Assembly: GCA_023145955.1 (NCBI GenBank)
Contig: JAGLDA010000100.1
Span: 1-9,818, forward strand
Direction: 5' to 3'
Source of the DNA: Bacteroidales bacterium
GTDB taxonomy: Bacteria; Bacteroidota; Bacteroidia; Bacteroidales; UBA1556
Length of the DNA stretch: 9,818 bases
Part shown: piece by piece, positions 1 to 5,731 of the stretch
Layout of the letters: every line of letters starts with the position of its first letter
Position numbering within the stretch: position 1 is the stretch's first letter
Program-made: the position numbers and the translations under genes
The notes under the pieces: generated by a model
Database searches by the model: none
Told to the model about the DNA's origin: nothing
What the model saw: the letters and a program-made list of their open reading frames with translations, nothing else

Positions 1-91
1 TATTAGCCGAAATTACATAAAATTATAGCACTCTTGTTGTATAGCATAGGTAGGAAGCTTTAGCTCAAAGAGGGATTTTCGTTATTAGTTT
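1..91. other. Left-edge flank, no gene seen
   Basis: This is the downstream flank of the minus-strand glycosyltransferase gene. I see no open frame with a recognisable product, no strong hairpin followed by a T-tract on the minus strand, and no repeat. A short AGCTTTAGCT palindrome at 56-65 is too small to call a terminator. Confidence 0.5.
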
Positions 92-1135
92 TTATTTTTT
101 CGTAAAAAGGCTCTCTTTAAGCTCGCTAAATTTTGTTTTTCCTAATATATAATGATCAAAAACAATATTTCGATTATACATTTGTGAAACTGAGGTTATG
201 TTTCGGTTTTTTCTTTTTCTTCTAATTTCGCTTAGGTGAGTATAAAAATAAAAATGTGCTTTTAGTATAGCAAATGTATCTTTATAATGTCCTTGCGAAA
301 GAAATTTTAGCCCAGCTACTCCGTCTAGTAATAAACGATATATTATTACCTTAAAAACCCTATTTCTAGGTAAATTTTTTACCAATAATGTAAAATTATT
401 TCTAAAATTCAGATATGTTTTCCTTGCCGAATTCTTTGGTAAGGTGCCTCCTCCAACGTGGTAAACAGTTGATTTAGGAATTGACATTATTTTATAACCT
501 TCAAGCTTGAGTCGCCAGCAAAAATCTATTTCCTCCATATGAGCAAAAAAATCACCATCTAATCCTCCAACTTTGTCAAAAGCCTCAGCCCTTACAAACA
601 TGGCAGCTCCACTTGCCCAAAATATTTCTTTATTGCTATTATATTGCCCATTATCTGTTTCCAGATTATCAAAAATTCTTCCTCTGCAAAATGGGTATCC
701 ATATTTATCAATATAGCCACCAGCTGCACCTGCGTACTCAAACTCATGCCGCTGTTCTTCATTATAAGCACGTAGTTTAGGCTGGGCAGCACCTATTGTA
801 TTATCCTTTTCCATTTCTTCAATAATTGGCATAACCCAATTCTCTCCAACCTCAATATCACTATTTAATAATACATAATACTCAGCATCTATTTCTTTTA
901 AAGCATTATTATAGCCCTGAGCATAGCCCGTGTTTTGCTTATTAATTATTAATTGTAAATCAGGATAAGCACTACGCATAAAGTCCACAGAATCATCACT
1001 AGAGTTATTGTCAGCAACAATTACTTTGGCACCTATAGAGTTAGCAACCACTGAGGGAAGAAATTCCTCTAGAAATTTTCGTCCATTCCAGTTTAGAATT
1101 ACTACTGCTACTTTTATTTTATACGTTTTGTTCAA
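92..1135 (-). CDS. Family 2 glycosyltransferase (rhamnosyltransferase-like, WbbL/COG1216 type)
   Basis: Predicted cytoplasmic or membrane-associated sugar transferase of GT family 2 (GT-A fold), 347 aa. It probably moves a nucleotide-activated sugar onto a surface polysaccharide or lipid-linked acceptor; donor and acceptor cannot be told from sequence. Visible motifs are the N-terminal strand VAVVILNWNG (9-18), the nucleotide-binding ADNNSSDDS (41-49), NTGYAQGYNNA (68-78), the NSD metal-binding DxD equivalent (91-93), and the acceptor/catalytic block GAAMFVR...GGLDGDFFAHMEEIDFCWR (176-208) with the ED-like acidic pair. The basic tail (about 300-320) is typical of the family. The start is TTG at 1135: the frame has no earlier start because TAA lies three codons upstream, and the next Met is residue 53, inside the fold. 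No partner polysaccharide genes are visible in the window. Family assignment is secure, substrate unknown. Confidence 0.9.
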   Translation of the reverse strand: MNKTYKIKVAVVILNWNGRKFLEEFLPSVVANSIGAKVIVADNNSSDDSVDFMRSAYPDLQLIINKQNTGYAQGYNNALKEIDAEYYVLLNSDIEVGENWVMPIIEEMEKDNTIGAAQPKLRAYNEEQRHEFEYAGAAGGYIDKYGYPFCRGRIFDNLETDNGQYNSNKEIFWASGAAMFVRAEAFDKVGGLDGDFFAHMEEIDFCWRLKLEGYKIMSIPKSTVYHVGGGTLPKNSARKTYLNFRNNFTLLVKNLPRNRVFKVIIYRLLLDGVAGLKFLSQGHYKDTFAILKAHFYFYTHLSEIRRKRKNRNITSVSQMYNRNIVFDHYILGKTKFSELKESLFTKK

Positions 1136-1220
1136 TTTATTTTATTGTTAATGGTTCTACAGGGTTTCGTGTGGGTCTATTAATAATAATGCGGTTAATT
1201 TATTTGAATCATAACTTTAT

Positions 1221-1304
1221 AGTAATCGGTAAAAAGTATTCGGTAGTTAGCCGTAAATTCCTATAATTATAGGGGCTACAGATTACTGACACACTGATTA
1301 CTGA
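1221..1304. repeat. Nested imperfect inverted repeat plus direct repeat
   Basis: The outer arms AGTAATC (1221-1227) and GATTACT (1281-1287) enclose middle arms TAGCC (1248-1252) and GGCTA (1274-1278), which enclose the palindrome CCTATAATTATAGG (1260-1273). A second GATTACTGA copy follows at 1296-1304, 15 nt after the first. All arms read directly from the sequence. It could be an operator, a cruciform or hairpin, or a decayed small repeat element; no target-site duplication or coding capacity supports one reading over another. Confidence 0.45.
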
Positions 1305-1437
1305 TTATATTTCTAAAACAAATTATGAAATAGAAAATTATATAACTCATAACAAACCTAGCAGTACTTTGTTTATTAATGTAATATACTGCAAAGATAT
1401 GTTTTTTGCGTATAAAGAATAAAAATGTTTGTTTTTT

Positions 1438-1469
1438 TTGATATTTATATGAAATTTTTCTCATCTTTG
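1438..1469 (+). promoter_or_regulatory. Bacteroidetes-type promoter for the exported-protein gene
   Basis: A TTG at 1438-1440 (within TTTG 1437-1440) is followed after 21 nt by CATCTTTG at 1462-1469, a 7/8 match to the Bacteroidetes -7 element TAnnTTTG. Spacing agrees with the family promoter. The last G lies only 8 nt before the ATG at 1478, so transcription should begin at or just before the start codon. Confidence 0.55.
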
Positions 1470-1477
1470 TTCTCTAT

Positions 1478-2392
1478 ATGTATTTATCAATATTTCTTCG
1501 GAGAGTTTTTATTGCTGTGTTTTTGCTTGTATTAGTTCAGCAGATATCTGCGCAAGGTGATTTTTCTTGGTGGAACGAGAAGCATGATTGGCATCAGGGT
1601 GATGAGCCATGGTTTCGCCAGATGAATACTTCTGCAGCTTATTTTGGACCTAATGCTCTTCCTGTACCTGATATGAGAGAAGGGCTAATATCTCCTCTTT
1701 TTAAGGTAGAATTCAGACCTGAAATGCACCTTTCCAAAGGAGATAATACATATAATTTATACACTTCTTTGCAAATTCCATTTAAAGGCATTGCTAGTTT
1801 TGAGATGTTTCTTGTGCCAATAGAGTATTATAGTATGGATACTATTACCAGAGACGAGCGTATGGCTCGTTCGTATGATCCAACGGGAACTGCTGGTGGT
1901 GATTTTTGGTTTGGAACTAACTTTCAAGTTGTCAAAGGAATGAAATACTTCCCTGATATTATTGCTTCTTTTTATTTTAAAACTGCCTCGGGAACAAATC
2001 TATCTAATGCACGTTATACCGATACTCCTGGATATTATGCTCTTATTAATATGGGAAAGAATATTATAAGTAATAAGAAAATTGCATTGCGTGCCTTTGG
2101 TAATATTGGCAGCTATATTTGGCAAACTCAGTCCAATACCAATAGTCAGAACGATGCAATAGCCTATGGATTAGGTATAAGTGCTAAATACGATATGTAT
2201 TTATTACGAGCTATATATACGGGTTACTATGGGTATTTGAATATAGGCGATAGGCCGAGTGTGTTTCGTTTGCAAGTAGGAACAGAAAAAGAAGGCTTTA
2301 ATTGGCAGCTGAGGTATCAAATAGGAATTCATAATTTTGATTATAACTCTTTCGGAATCTCTTTATTATATAAATGGAGTGCAGGCTATTAA
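1478..2392 (+). CDS. Exported protein of unknown function, probable outer-membrane beta-barrel
   Basis: I do not recognise the family. The 304-aa product begins with a clear signal peptide: basic FLRR (6-9), hydrophobic core (10-20), and likely cleavage after ISA (residue 25), giving a mature N-terminus at Gln26. It has no lipobox Cys. The mature part starts with an aromatic stretch (SWW, DWH, PWF, residues 30-46). Later come repeated alternating polar/hydrophobic stretches rich in Tyr, Phe and Gly (about 70-110, 145-220 and 230-300), ending FGISLLYKWSAGY. This pattern suits antiparallel strands of a small outer-membrane barrel. No catalytic motif is visible. It is a single-gene unit with its own promoter and a hairpin downstream (2402-2432). 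Outer-membrane location is an inference; a periplasmic beta-rich protein is the alternative. Confidence 0.75.
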   Translation: MYLSIFLRRVFIAVFLLVLVQQISAQGDFSWWNEKHDWHQGDEPWFRQMNTSAAYFGPNALPVPDMREGLISPLFKVEFRPEMHLSKGDNTYNLYTSLQIPFKGIASFEMFLVPIEYYSMDTITRDERMARSYDPTGTAGGDFWFGTNFQVVKGMKYFPDIIASFYFKTASGTNLSNARYTDTPGYYALINMGKNIISNKKIALRAFGNIGSYIWQTQSNTNSQNDAIAYGLGISAKYDMYLLRAIYTGYYGYLNIGDRPSVFRLQVGTEKEGFNWQLRYQIGIHNFDYNSFGISLLYKWSAGY

Positions 2393-2401
2393 AGTTTACC
2401 A

Positions 2402-2432
2402 AATGCTAATTTCCAATTAATAAATTAGCATT
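2402..2432 (+). terminator. Hairpin after the exported-protein gene, possible weak terminator
   Basis: AATGCTAATTT (2402-2412) and AAATTAGCATT (2422-2432) form a perfect 11-bp stem with a 9-nt loop, 10 nt after the stop codon. It is followed by A residues, not by a T-tract, on the plus strand, so classical intrinsic termination is doubtful. It may act as a 3' stabilising stem. It also lies immediately upstream of the rplM promoter. Confidence 0.4.
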
Positions 2433-2440
2433 AAAAAACC

Positions 2441-2471
2441 TTGTCTATTAAATAAAATAATATTACTTTTG
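2441..2471 (+). promoter_or_regulatory. Bacteroidetes-type promoter of the rplM-rpsI-rpsB-tsf operon
   Basis: TTG at 2441-2443 is followed after 20 nt by TACTTTTG at 2464-2471, an exact match to TAnnTTTG with canonical spacing. Transcription is expected to start around 2476-2480, giving a 5' leader of about 230 nt before rplM, long enough for regulatory structure. This is the best promoter in the window. Confidence 0.75.
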
Positions 2472-2472
2472 C

Positions 2473-2707
2473 AGCCCGAAAATCGGAACTTAGTTGAATG
2501 TTCTGTATTTGAGGGTTTTAGCTTGTTTTTGGAGCTGTTTTATATCGGAATTAGAGAAAGATGTTGCCTATGGTGAGGTGGCTGCCGATAACTTTTTGCC
2601 CAAAACAGTAATAAAAATAGGCTTAATATTTAATCTTTTGTTTTAAACATGTTAGTTTGTTTAAAATAATGGAGTTTTTATTAATTTTTTTTTAGAAATA
2701 AATAACT
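2473..2707 (+). promoter_or_regulatory. Structured 5' leader of rplM, candidate ribosomal-protein autoregulatory element
   Basis: The stretch between the promoter and rplM contains no gene but can fold. Visible stems are CGGAAC/GTTCTG (2484-2489/2500-2505, one G-U pair), TAGCTT/GAGCTG (2519-2524/2532-2537, two G-U pairs), TATCGG/CCGATA (2543-2548/2585-2590), and a 12-bp AU-rich stem 2638-2649/2658-2669 with an 8-nt loop followed by a T-rich tract (2675-2693). ATCGGAA occurs twice (2482 and 2544), so CCGAT at 2585-2589 has two possible partners. Ribosomal operons are commonly autoregulated through such leaders, and I recall an L13 leader candidate predicted computationally for Bacteroidia. I cannot confirm that this sequence matches that motif. 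Confidence 0.5.
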
Positions 2708-3163
2708 ATGAATACTTTAAGTTATAAAACTATTTCTGCAAACAAGAATACTGTTCACAAGAACTGGGTTATTCTAGATGCAGAAGGTGCTACTTTAGGT
2801 CGTTTGGCCTCAAAAGCTGCTTTCTTATTGAGAGGTAAGCATAAAGTAGACTTTACTCCACATGTTGATTGTGGTGATAATGTAATTATTATCAATGCAG
2901 AGAAAATTGTATTGTCGGGCAAAAAAATGACAGACAAGCAGTATGTGCGTCACACTGGATACCCAGGGGGTCAGCGTTTTACTACACCTATTGAATTATT
3001 AGCTAAGAAGCCAACTGCTGTTGTCGAAAAAGCTATTAAAGGTATGTTGCCAAAGAATAAATTGGGAGCCCAATTATTCCGCAATATGTTTGTTTATGCT
3101 GGTACTGAGCACAAGCAAGAAGCTCAAAAGCCACAATTGTTGAACCTTAATGATCTTAAATAA
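2708..3163 (+). CDS. rplM: 50S ribosomal protein L13
   Basis: Component of the large ribosomal subunit that binds 23S rRNA early in 50S assembly. The 151-aa length is normal for bacterial L13 (about 140-150). Diagnostic features are WVILDAEGATLGRLAS (20-35), LRGKHKVDFTPHVDCGDNVIIINAEK (about 41-66), HTGYPGG (82-88), and the family signature around VEKAIKGMLPKNKLG (105-119) followed by LFRNMFVYAGTEH. The ATG has A-rich sequence upstream and no Shine-Dalgarno motif, as is usual in Bacteroidetes. It is the first gene of the four-gene translation operon, and rpsI begins 2 nt after its stop, so the two are almost certainly translated as a pair. In families where L13 autoregulates, the target is the leader upstream, which here is long and foldable. 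Confidence 0.98.
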   Translation: MNTLSYKTISANKNTVHKNWVILDAEGATLGRLASKAAFLLRGKHKVDFTPHVDCGDNVIIINAEKIVLSGKKMTDKQYVRHTGYPGGQRFTTPIELLAKKPTAVVEKAIKGMLPKNKLGAQLFRNMFVYAGTEHKQEAQKPQLLNLNDLK

Positions 3164-3165
3164 CC

Positions 3166-3552
3166 ATGGAAGTAATTAATGTAATAGGACGTAGAAAAAC
3201 AGCTGTAGCTCGTATATATATGAGTGAAGGTTCTGGTAAAATCACTATTAATAAGCGTGATTTAAATGATTACTTTCCAACAGGTACTTTGCAATATATT
3301 GCTACTCAGTCATTCATTTGTACTGATACTGTAGCTAAATATGATGTTAAGGTTAACCTTGATGGTGGTGGAATTAAAGGACAAGCAGAGGCTATGCGTT
3401 TAGCAATAGCTCGTGCATTAGTTCAAATTAATGAGGAATATCGCCCATTGCTTAAGGCTGATGGTTTAATGCGTCGTGACCCACGTATGGTTGAGCGTAA
3501 GAAACCAGGTCAACCAAAAGCACGTAAGAAATTCCAATTCTCGAAACGTTAA
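3166..3552 (+). CDS. rpsI: 30S ribosomal protein S9
   Basis: Small-subunit protein whose C-terminal tail reaches the P-site tRNA anticodon region. The 128-aa length fits the family (about 128-130). It shows the N-terminal GRRKTAVARIYM (8-19), the S9 signature GGGIKGQAEAMRLAIARAL (67-85), and the C-terminal LLKADGLMRRDPRMVERKKPG with basic end KARKKFQFSKR; the terminal KR is conserved and contacts tRNA. It starts 2 nt after the rplM stop, the standard L13-S9 pairing, which implies translational coupling. A 117-nt gap with stem-loops separates it from rpsB. Confidence 0.98.
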   Translation: MEVINVIGRRKTAVARIYMSEGSGKITINKRDLNDYFPTGTLQYIATQSFICTDTVAKYDVKVNLDGGGIKGQAEAMRLAIARALVQINEEYRPLLKADGLMRRDPRMVERKKPGQPKARKKFQFSKR

Positions 3553-3566
3553 TATATTAGTATTTT

Positions 3567-3624
3567 GTTTAGTATCTAAACTGTTGAGACTCTTATTTCT
3601 ATTATATAGAGATAAGGCTACTCA
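3567..3624 (+). promoter_or_regulatory. Two stem-loops in the rpsI-rpsB gap, candidate S2 leader
   Basis: A compact hairpin GTTTAG-TAT-CTAAAC (3567-3581) is followed by a longer stem: CTTATTTC (3592-3599) pairs with GAGATAAG (3609-3616; 8 bp, one G-U). Outside it, TGAG (3585-3588) pairs with CTCA (3621-3624) across an asymmetric internal loop (3589-3591 against 3617-3620). There is no T-tract after it, so it is not a simple terminator, and no complete TAnnTTTG promoter lies in the gap. The structure ends 45 nt before the rpsB ATG. It may be a regulatory element for S2 or a processing site; the role is inferred. Confidence 0.45.
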
Positions 3625-3669
3625 GGGGTTGATTATTAACAGAATGTAAACAAATTTAAATAATAAAAT

Positions 3670-4497
3670 ATGTCAAAGGTAAATTTTGATACCCTGTTAG
3701 ATGCAGGTGTACACTTCGGTCACTTAAAGCGTAAATGGAATCCAAATATGGCTCCTTATATCCGTATGGAAAAAGGTGGTATTCATATCATAGATCTTCA
3801 TAAAACTAGTGCACTATTGGAGACTGCTGCTGCTGCTGCAAAGCAAATAGCAAAGTCTGGTAAGAAAATTCTTTTTGTTGCTACTAAAAAGCAAGCTAAA
3901 GATATCGTTGCTGATAGAATTCAAAAAACTAGTATGCCATATACTACTGAGCGTTGGCCTGGTGGTATGCTTACAAACTTTGCGACTATTCGTAAAGCTG
4001 TTAAGAAAATGAGCTCTATTGATAAATTGATGAAAGAACCTGCTTATGATAACTTATCTAAGCGTGAGCGTCTTCAAATGTCTCGTGAGCGTGCTAAGTT
4101 AGAGCGTAACTTCGGAAGTATTTCTGACCTTACTCGTCTTCCTTCAGCTTTATTCATTGTGGATATCGTTAAGGAAAACATTGCTGTTGCCGAAGCTAAA
4201 AAGTTAAATATTCCTGTGTTTGCTATGGTTGATACTAACTCAAACCCTAAGGATGTTGATTTTGTAATTCCATCAAATGATGATGCTACTAAATCTATCG
4301 CTCTTATTGTGGATGTTGTAGCTACTGCTATTGAAGAAGGATTAGCTGAGCGTAAACTAGAACGTGAAAAACGTGCTAGCGAGCAAGCTGAAGCTGAAAA
4401 TCAGAAGAAAGCTAAAGCTGAAGCTGCTAAATTAGCTAAAGAAGAGGCTGCTAAGGCAAAAGAAGAAGAGTCTAAGACTGAAGAGGCTAAAGCTTAA
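3670..4497 (+). CDS. rpsB: 30S ribosomal protein S2
   Basis: Small-subunit protein bound between the head and body on the solvent side, added late in 30S assembly. The core is typical: LLDAGVHFGHLKRKWNPNM (9-27), IHIIDLHKT (38-46), KKILFVATKKQAKD (65-78), RWPGGMLTNFATIR (95-108), PSALFIVDIVKENIAVAEAKKLNIP (158-182) and DTNSNP (188-193). The core ends near residue 227. Residues 228-275 form a tail almost entirely of Ala, Glu, Lys and Arg with no hydrophobic core, predicted as a charged helix; E. coli S2 is 241 aa and lacks most of this. Such tails occur in Bacteroidetes S2. The gene is followed by tsf, the conserved S2-EF-Ts order, but with a 121-nt structured gap. In enterobacteria S2 represses its own operon; whether it does so here is unknown. 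Confidence 0.98.
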   Translation: MSKVNFDTLLDAGVHFGHLKRKWNPNMAPYIRMEKGGIHIIDLHKTSALLETAAAAAKQIAKSGKKILFVATKKQAKDIVADRIQKTSMPYTTERWPGGMLTNFATIRKAVKKMSSIDKLMKEPAYDNLSKRERLQMSRERAKLERNFGSISDLTRLPSALFIVDIVKENIAVAEAKKLNIPVFAMVDTNSNPKDVDFVIPSNDDATKSIALIVDVVATAIEEGLAERKLEREKRASEQAEAENQKKAKAEAAKLAKEEAAKAKEEESKTEEAKA

Positions 4498-4530
4498 TTT
4501 TATTAATTATTAGAATATAGAATAATATGA

Positions 4531-4604
4531 AGTGAACATGATAAAAATAATTAGTTAACTCATGAAGTTGTAATTATTTCTTATCATGTGACTCATTTTA
4601 TCAT
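4531..4604 (+). promoter_or_regulatory. rpsB-tsf intercistronic stem-loop with two competing 3' arms
   Basis: ACATGATAA + AAATAATTA (4536-4553) pairs with TAATTATTT (4571-4579) and TTATCATGT (4581-4589): two 9-bp helices separated by one bulged C at 4580. They are capped by AACT/AGTT (4557-4560/4566-4569) and extended by AGT/ACT (4531-4533/4591-4593). The same 5' arm (ATGATAAAA, 4538-4546) is also perfectly complementary to TTTTATCAT (4596-4604), just before the tsf start at 4619. The two pairings exclude one another. No adequate T-tract follows, so I favour translational control, attenuation or mRNA processing over plain termination. Confidence 0.6.
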
Positions 4605-4618
4605 AAAATATTAAATAT

Positions 4619-5446
4619 ATGAAAATAACTGCTGCTGAAGTAAATGCACTAAGAAAGAAAACTGGTGCAGGCATGATGGATTGCAAGAAAGCTTTAACCG
4701 AAGCTGAAGGTAATATTGATGATGCAATAAAAATACTTCGTAAAAAAGGACAAAAAGTTGCTGAAAAGCGTGCTGATCGTGATGCTGATGAAGGTGTTAT
4801 TATTGCTAAAGTGTCTTCTGACGCTACTTTTGGTGCTGTAATTCGTATTAGTTGCGAAACTGATTTCGTTGCTAAGAATGACGAATTTGTTAATTTTGTT
4901 ACTTCCATTGCTGATAAAGCTATTGAAGGTAAAATTGATAATGTTGAGACGCTTTCTAATACTGATCTTAATGGTCAAAAAATTAGCGAATTAATTATTG
5001 AGCAACTAGGAAAAATTGGTGAGAAAATAGAAATCGTTGACTTTAAAACAATTTCTGCTGCTAAGGTATTTGCATACATACATCAAGGTAATCGTTTAGC
5101 TACTATTATGGGAGTTAATAAGTCTGATGTTGAAGATATTGATACTGTTGGTAAGAATATAAATATGCAAATTGCTGCTATGGCTCCTGTAGCTCTTGAT
5201 AAAGATGGTGTTGATCCAAAAATTATTGAGAACGAGATTGAAATTGGAAAAGATCAAGCTCGTAAAGAAGGTAAGCCAGAAAATTTAATTGAGAAAATCG
5301 CTTTAGGAAAACTTAATAAGTTTTATAAAGAAAATACTCTTTTAGCTCAGGTATACTTACATGATAATAAGAAATCTATTGATCAGTATCTTAAATCTGC
5401 AGATAAGGATTTAACTGTAACTGAATTCTATAGATTGGCATTGTAA
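4619..5446 (+). CDS. tsf: Translation elongation factor Ts (EF-Ts)
   Basis: Cytosolic guanine-nucleotide exchange factor that releases GDP from EF-Tu so that it can bind GTP and aminoacyl-tRNA again. The 275-aa length matches the family. It has an N-terminal UBA-like domain, VNALRKKTGAGMMDCKKAL (8-26) through GNIDDAIKILRKKG (31-44), and the EF-Tu-contacting motif TDFVAKN (81-87) at the start of the core. The core continues with RLATIMGVN near 160 and IAAMAPVALD near 180. The start at 4619 gives the conserved MKITAAEVNALR N-terminus. It is the last gene of the translation operon and is closed by a strong terminator 24 nt after the stop. A minor ATTGTAA/TTACAAT hairpin (5440-5446/5452-5458) overlaps its stop codon. 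Confidence 0.98.
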   Translation: MKITAAEVNALRKKTGAGMMDCKKALTEAEGNIDDAIKILRKKGQKVAEKRADRDADEGVIIAKVSSDATFGAVIRISCETDFVAKNDEFVNFVTSIADKAIEGKIDNVETLSNTDLNGQKISELIIEQLGKIGEKIEIVDFKTISAAKVFAYIHQGNRLATIMGVNKSDVEDIDTVGKNINMQIAAMAPVALDKDGVDPKIIENEIEIGKDQARKEGKPENLIEKIALGKLNKFYKENTLLAQVYLHDNKKSIDQYLKSADKDLTVTEFYRLAL

Positions 5447-5469
5447 TTTTTTTACAATAAACATATTCC

Positions 5470-5503
5470 AAGCCGCTAAGTAAAACTACTTAGCGGCTTT
5501 TTT
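5470..5503 (+). terminator. Strong intrinsic terminator of the translation operon
   Basis: AAGCCGCTAAGTA (5470-5482) and TACTTAGCGGCTT (5487-5499) form a perfect 13-bp stem with an AAAC tetraloop. A run of six T (5498-5503) overlaps the stem end. It is a textbook Rho-independent terminator for the plus strand, 24 nt after tsf. There is no T-tract on the minus-strand side, so it should not stop the converging signalling operon. Confidence 0.95.
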
Positions 5504-5731
5504 ATGCAATTTTGTTTGCCTATTACGGCCGCGGCATAAGTCAAATATTTTATTACTGAAATCTTTTTAATTATAATTAATCTACGTCTAAAAGTTATTA
5601 TTGTTATGTGATGAGCAAATAACATCAAAATCAGTTACTTTTTTTGTCATGTACTTAGCTAAGGAGTTTACATTTGTAAATGACTGTTTCAAAAATTAGG
5701 ATAACGCAGTATTTTACGCTTATTGCAAAGG
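5504..5731. other. Convergent spacer between the tsf terminator and the response-regulator gene
   Basis: No gene is seen. The spacer contains a small GC-rich palindrome GCCGCGGC (5528-5535) in otherwise AT-rich DNA, the palindrome CTTAGCTAAG (5654-5663), and TTTACA-TT-TGTAAA (5667-5680). None is followed by a T-tract on the minus strand, so I find no clear intrinsic terminator for the signalling operon. Confidence 0.5.

Larger units (their letters stand above)
1136..1477. other. Divergent intergenic region, 342 bp, with inverted and direct repeats
   Basis: This region separates the divergent glycosyltransferase and exported-protein genes and has no convincing gene. It holds a 14-bp perfect palindrome at 1260-1273, nested inside TAGCC/GGCTA (1248-1252/1274-1278) and AGTAATC/GATTACT (1221-1227/1281-1287). 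The word GATTACTGA occurs twice (1281 and 1296). A minus-strand TAnnTTTG match lies at 1392-1399, but it has no TTG partner at the right distance and would give a leader of about 250 nt for the glycosyltransferase, so it is only a weak promoter candidate. Confidence 0.5.

Noticed and set aside
1392..1399. Minus-strand TATCTTTG as the glycosyltransferase promoter
   Set aside because: Matches TAnnTTTG but lacks a TTG partner and would give a leader of about 250 nt; kept only as a weak note.
1276..1464. Minus-strand 62-codon frame in the divergent gap
   Set aside because: Composition is typical of random AT-rich DNA (Phe/Ile/Lys/Tyr/Asn), it overlaps the repeat block and the plus-strand promoter, and it has no recognisable motif.
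4555..4978. Open frames antisense to tsf (and similar antisense frames inside rplM, the glycosyltransferase and the signalling genes)
   Set aside because: They mirror conserved genes, have no recognisable domain, no promoter and no plausible start context; these are by-products of AT-rich coding sequence.
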